This document shows, piece by piece, positions 59,996 through 64,000 of a stretch of DNA of 64,000 nt; the stretch's first letter is position 1, and each line of letters begins with the position of its first letter. The stretch covers positions 2,756,255 through 2,820,254 of the forward strand of contig NW_004450398.1 of the NCBI RefSeq assembly GCF_000321225.1. The letters run 5' to 3'. Source of the DNA: Odobenus rosmarus divergens (lineage: Eukaryota > Chordata > Mammalia > Carnivora > Odobenidae). Both the position numbers and the translations under genes were made by a program. The notes under the pieces were generated by a model. The model ran no database searches. It had not been told where the DNA came from and worked only from the letters and a program-made list of their open reading frames with translations.

Positions 59996-60934
59996 TTCAT
60001 CATTTTCTCACATGGAGTCTCTAGCTGTTAGGTGGAAACTACTGACAATTTGTCAAGAGAGCAGATTTAAAGAAGTTTTCCTGGCAATTAACTTTTAAAA
60101 TCTGTGTCAAAAGAAAAGTTAAAATCACAGTGAATCTCACCTTCCGTCTACGCTAAGAAAAATGGCTTTTATACAATCTAGTTTAAGAACATTCTCCAGA
60201 TGACTGAATCACACTTGCATTCATTTGACAATAAAAATAATTATAAAGTGGTATTTTCCCCCAAAGAATTACATTTTCCTCTTGACGGCACCTGACCTTA
60301 GTGCATTGTACTTGATAAAGCTGTCATCAGTAGATAGAAAGATTTAGAACTGGGCAACAATCATTGGCTATAACTTATGAAGAGGCTCCTGTGCAAACCA
60401 ACATTCATGTTACAGACATAAACACATGACATCACTTTTGAGTGCATTTTCCTCCATGCATAACAGAGTCTAAGTGGATGGCTTCAAAGGGCCACTGCTA
60501 GGACCAAATCTCTTCCTGAAACATGACTTAAGTTTATGGAAGACAGCAGGTCTTCAACGTACAGCCATTCAAAAATAAAGGCACTTGAATTTGCCACATA
60601 CTCTTTTCACTTGGAAGATTCAGTATTGGAAATAGCCAGTAGGTCATGGGAATCTGTTAGGAACTTAGTTTTACTGAAATCCTCCCACTTCCTCACCTTT
60701 GAAGAGTGGTGATTATTATATATAAACCATCTCCCATCAACCAAATATGGTGAAAATGCCGTGAATAATCATGTTGTGTTTAAATGGGAGAATTGTCAGC
60801 CTCCACTAAGAGGGCAATGTCACTAACCAACACGGGGCTTCCAACAGAGTGGGGCCTGAGAAGGCTCTCTGTGAGTGATCATACCTCAGTGGAGTCGGTA
60901 TTCATGTTTGTGGGATCAGAGTTTGGGCTATTTG

Positions 60935-61640
60935 TGAATTCATGCATTTCTCTGATGAGTATTTACCAAGTGGGTGCTGTGTGCCAGGCACTGTGCTATT
61001 ACAGGGGAATCACATGGTAAGTCAGATAGAGATTTCCTGACCCCCAGAGAGCTGAGAATTCGGTTGCAAAGACCACACGTGAACACATACATCAATAATC
61101 ACAGATGGTAATAAATCTCAAGAAAAAGGGGAATGGAAGAAACCAAAGTGAAGTGATAGGGGGTGGGGGGTCCTTACTTTAGATAAGATGGCCAAGCAGG
61201 GAAGAACTTTCAGACGACATGACATTTGAGCTGAGACCTGAAGGATGAGAAGTCATGTGAAAAAAACAGAGGGAAAAGCTTTTCACACTGAGGGAACAGC
61301 AAATGCAGAGGCCTTATTGGGGAATCGATCTTGATGAAACAGAAAAGATGGGAGTGAGGGAAGTGGGCAGTGAGACAAGACGAAGGGCAGAGGCAGGGTG
61401 AAACACGTATGGTGTGGGAGGGTCACCAGGGCTACTCTGTCAGGACAAGGGGAGGGGCAGGCAGCAAGGGACAGAGGGAGCCCAGTGAGGAAGGTGTCCG
61501 TTTTCTGAGAGCCAGGATTACGGTGGTTCGGACTTGGCTGGAGAGAAGCAATAAATCAGGGCTATAGCCTGGAAGATCAGAGATGATCCAAAGGCCAGTC
61601 ACGTGCTGTAATTCCTCCTTTGGCTGAAGCACACACTTTG
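60935..61640 (-). repeat. L2 LINE fragment
   Basis: GGTGCTGTGTGCCAGGCACT, GATTTCCTGACCCCCAGAGA, GATGGCCAAGCAGGGAAGAA, GACATTTGAGCTGAGACCTG and GAGGGAACAGCAAATGCAGA follow the reverse of the L2 3' half. Confidence 0.7.
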
Positions 61641-63070
61641 AAGACTCTAGGAAAGTGAGGAATCCAGCACGCCAACTCCCAGCCCTTCCATCACCTCGAG
61701 GCTTCTCGTTCCCTGCTCATCTGCCTGTGGAAGCTCTCTAGAAAGAACAGCGACTTGTCTCTTGGTGCAGTATGGCTTTCTGTTACATTTCACTGCACTT
61801 TCTGGGGAAGATTTTATGCACGGCTCAATAATAGTAGTCATGAATCAGGAATTCCCAAAAGTCTTGGACAGAACTCCTGCAAGGACCTATTTCTGATTCC
61901 CAAACAGCTGTTGCTCCTGGTCAACATGCATCCCTAATAAAATTGTGCAGCTTATGAAGTTAACTGGATGGACTCTAATTATTTTTTTTTTCCTAAGAGT
62001 TCTTGACATCTTGGGAATAAGCCCAGAAGATTATAAAACTAGGCAAAGAGAGAAGAGTTTGAGATTGAGCATACCAGAATTAATTGCCTTCCCTTTAATG
62101 TGCTGTATGACGGATATTATAAATATTGCTGTAGTCACAGTTTGGCCTCCAACGTGTAGAAAGCTTGCCTCTCCCAGGCTCCCTGCCCAGAACTTCATAC
62201 CTTCCATCAGTGATTCACTTCTGCCACTTTATTTATTGCCCACTCTGCTGGCATTGCAAACTGAAGTCTGAGTAGATCATTTTTCCCCATCTTCATTTAC
62301 TTAAATGACATAAAAATTAACCTTCTGTTAAAGGAAGACCTCTTGCCCATGAAATGAGAGCATACATTGATTTTTCCCCCTTGTGCAAAACAGACGTGAA
62401 AGCCCTAATGCGTGCATTTCGCAGTGTGCGTACTCCTCACCCCGATACATTGTGCCATGTTGCCCTGCCTCTTTAGTTAAGATGGCTACGAGGCACATTT
62501 CAGAATCTTAAGAGGGACCCGTAGCTGTTGCAAGGCTACACCGAGGGAGAAAAAGTGCTGGGATATCAGAGCTCATGGTCCATGACCTGCAGCCAAATGT
62601 CTTCCATCTGTGAAGTGCTGGAAGAATTAAGCTCTATCGTTCTGCTCCTTGATGTCTCCATTTGCAGAGGGTTTTCATTTGGTTTTGTTCCTCTACTGTG
62701 CACACTTTACATCTGAGTTTGAGCAGGAGCAAGTGCTAGGGAGAGTCGGATTAGAATACCACACATTAGCCGATGAGAACCGAAGCCGCCCCCGCACACA
62801 GTTTTGTAAGGCTCGCTATGTTTATTAAGGGAGATTGGTCCCCTCAAATGGAAATCGAATCCAAATTTACAACCGGCCCTATCGTGACTTCTCATCCAAA
62901 CCCATATCTTGCATGGCCATTTGCTTCTCCTTTCTTGCTTATTTTTGATTTCCCCTTAAGAAACATGGCAAGAATCCAGCCAGACAGAAATGCAGGAAGA
63001 ATGCTCGTGTTTAAAGATAAAGGGAGCTGTGGTGGCCGGGGTTCTGGGCAATGATGGGGCACAAGCATGA

Positions 63071-64000
<930 letters not shown>

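Noticed and set aside
61945..62271. 108-codon ORF as an alternative GRIN2A exon
   Set aside because: No similarity to any GluN2 segment, and the phase and borders do not fit.

Overview
The window is a piece of a mammalian nuclear genome. It lies inside one gene on the + strand, GRIN2A, which encodes the GluN2A (NR2A) subunit of the NMDA-type glutamate receptor. Six coding exons are visible, at 11779-11893, 48559-48764, 54198-54366, 54478-54631, 59465-59590 and 63168-63397. They join in frame without a stop and encode residues 337-669 in standard GluN2A numbering: the end of the amino-terminal domain, the S1 half of the glutamate-binding domain, M1, the M2 pore loop with the Asn614/Asn615 Mg2+-block site, M3 with the SYTANLAAF gate motif, and the start of S2. 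The first exons (signal peptide, most of the amino-terminal domain) and the last ones (S2, M4, C-tail) lie outside. About 98.4 % of the window is intron.

The organism is a carnivoran. At least eleven tRNA-Lys-derived CAN SINEs are present, each with the GGGGCGCCTGGGTGGCTCAG-type head or its complement, and most have clean target-site duplications. All are of the older form seen in bears, pandas, seals and mustelids. I found no copy with the dog-specific SINEC_Cf head and none of the cat form, so an arctoid caniform is the best guess (inference).

Layout. 1-11778 is the tail of an upstream intron. It holds a minus-strand L1 ORF2 fragment cut by the window edge (1-824), an MLT1-type LTR, an unassigned LTR-like repeat, L2 and MIR fragments, and an L1 with a 5' inversion (9627-10855) inside an L2. 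11894-48558 is a 36.7 kb intron holding an old L1 riddled with younger insertions (about 12915-16290), an L2/MLT1/SINE nest (20880-22180), a SINE-in-SINE nest (25079-25495), L2 and MIR relics, hAT and Tigger-like DNA-transposon relics, and several low-repeat blocks that may be regulatory. 48765-54197, 54367-54477 (111 bp), 54632-59464 and 59591-63167 are the remaining complete introns; 63398 onward starts the next.

I see no second gene, CRISPR array, rRNA, functional tRNA or bacterial-style operon. I did not find a new biological system. The most unusual items are structural: a 51-bp near-identical segment present twice 1.6 kb apart, one copy breaking a MIR; a 39-bp hairpin-bearing micro-insertion flanked by 15-bp direct repeats; a twin-primed L1; and an 87-bp L1 insertion about 205 bp upstream of a GRIN2A exon. 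Coordinates of old repeats are approximate because they were recognised by eye against remembered family consensus.
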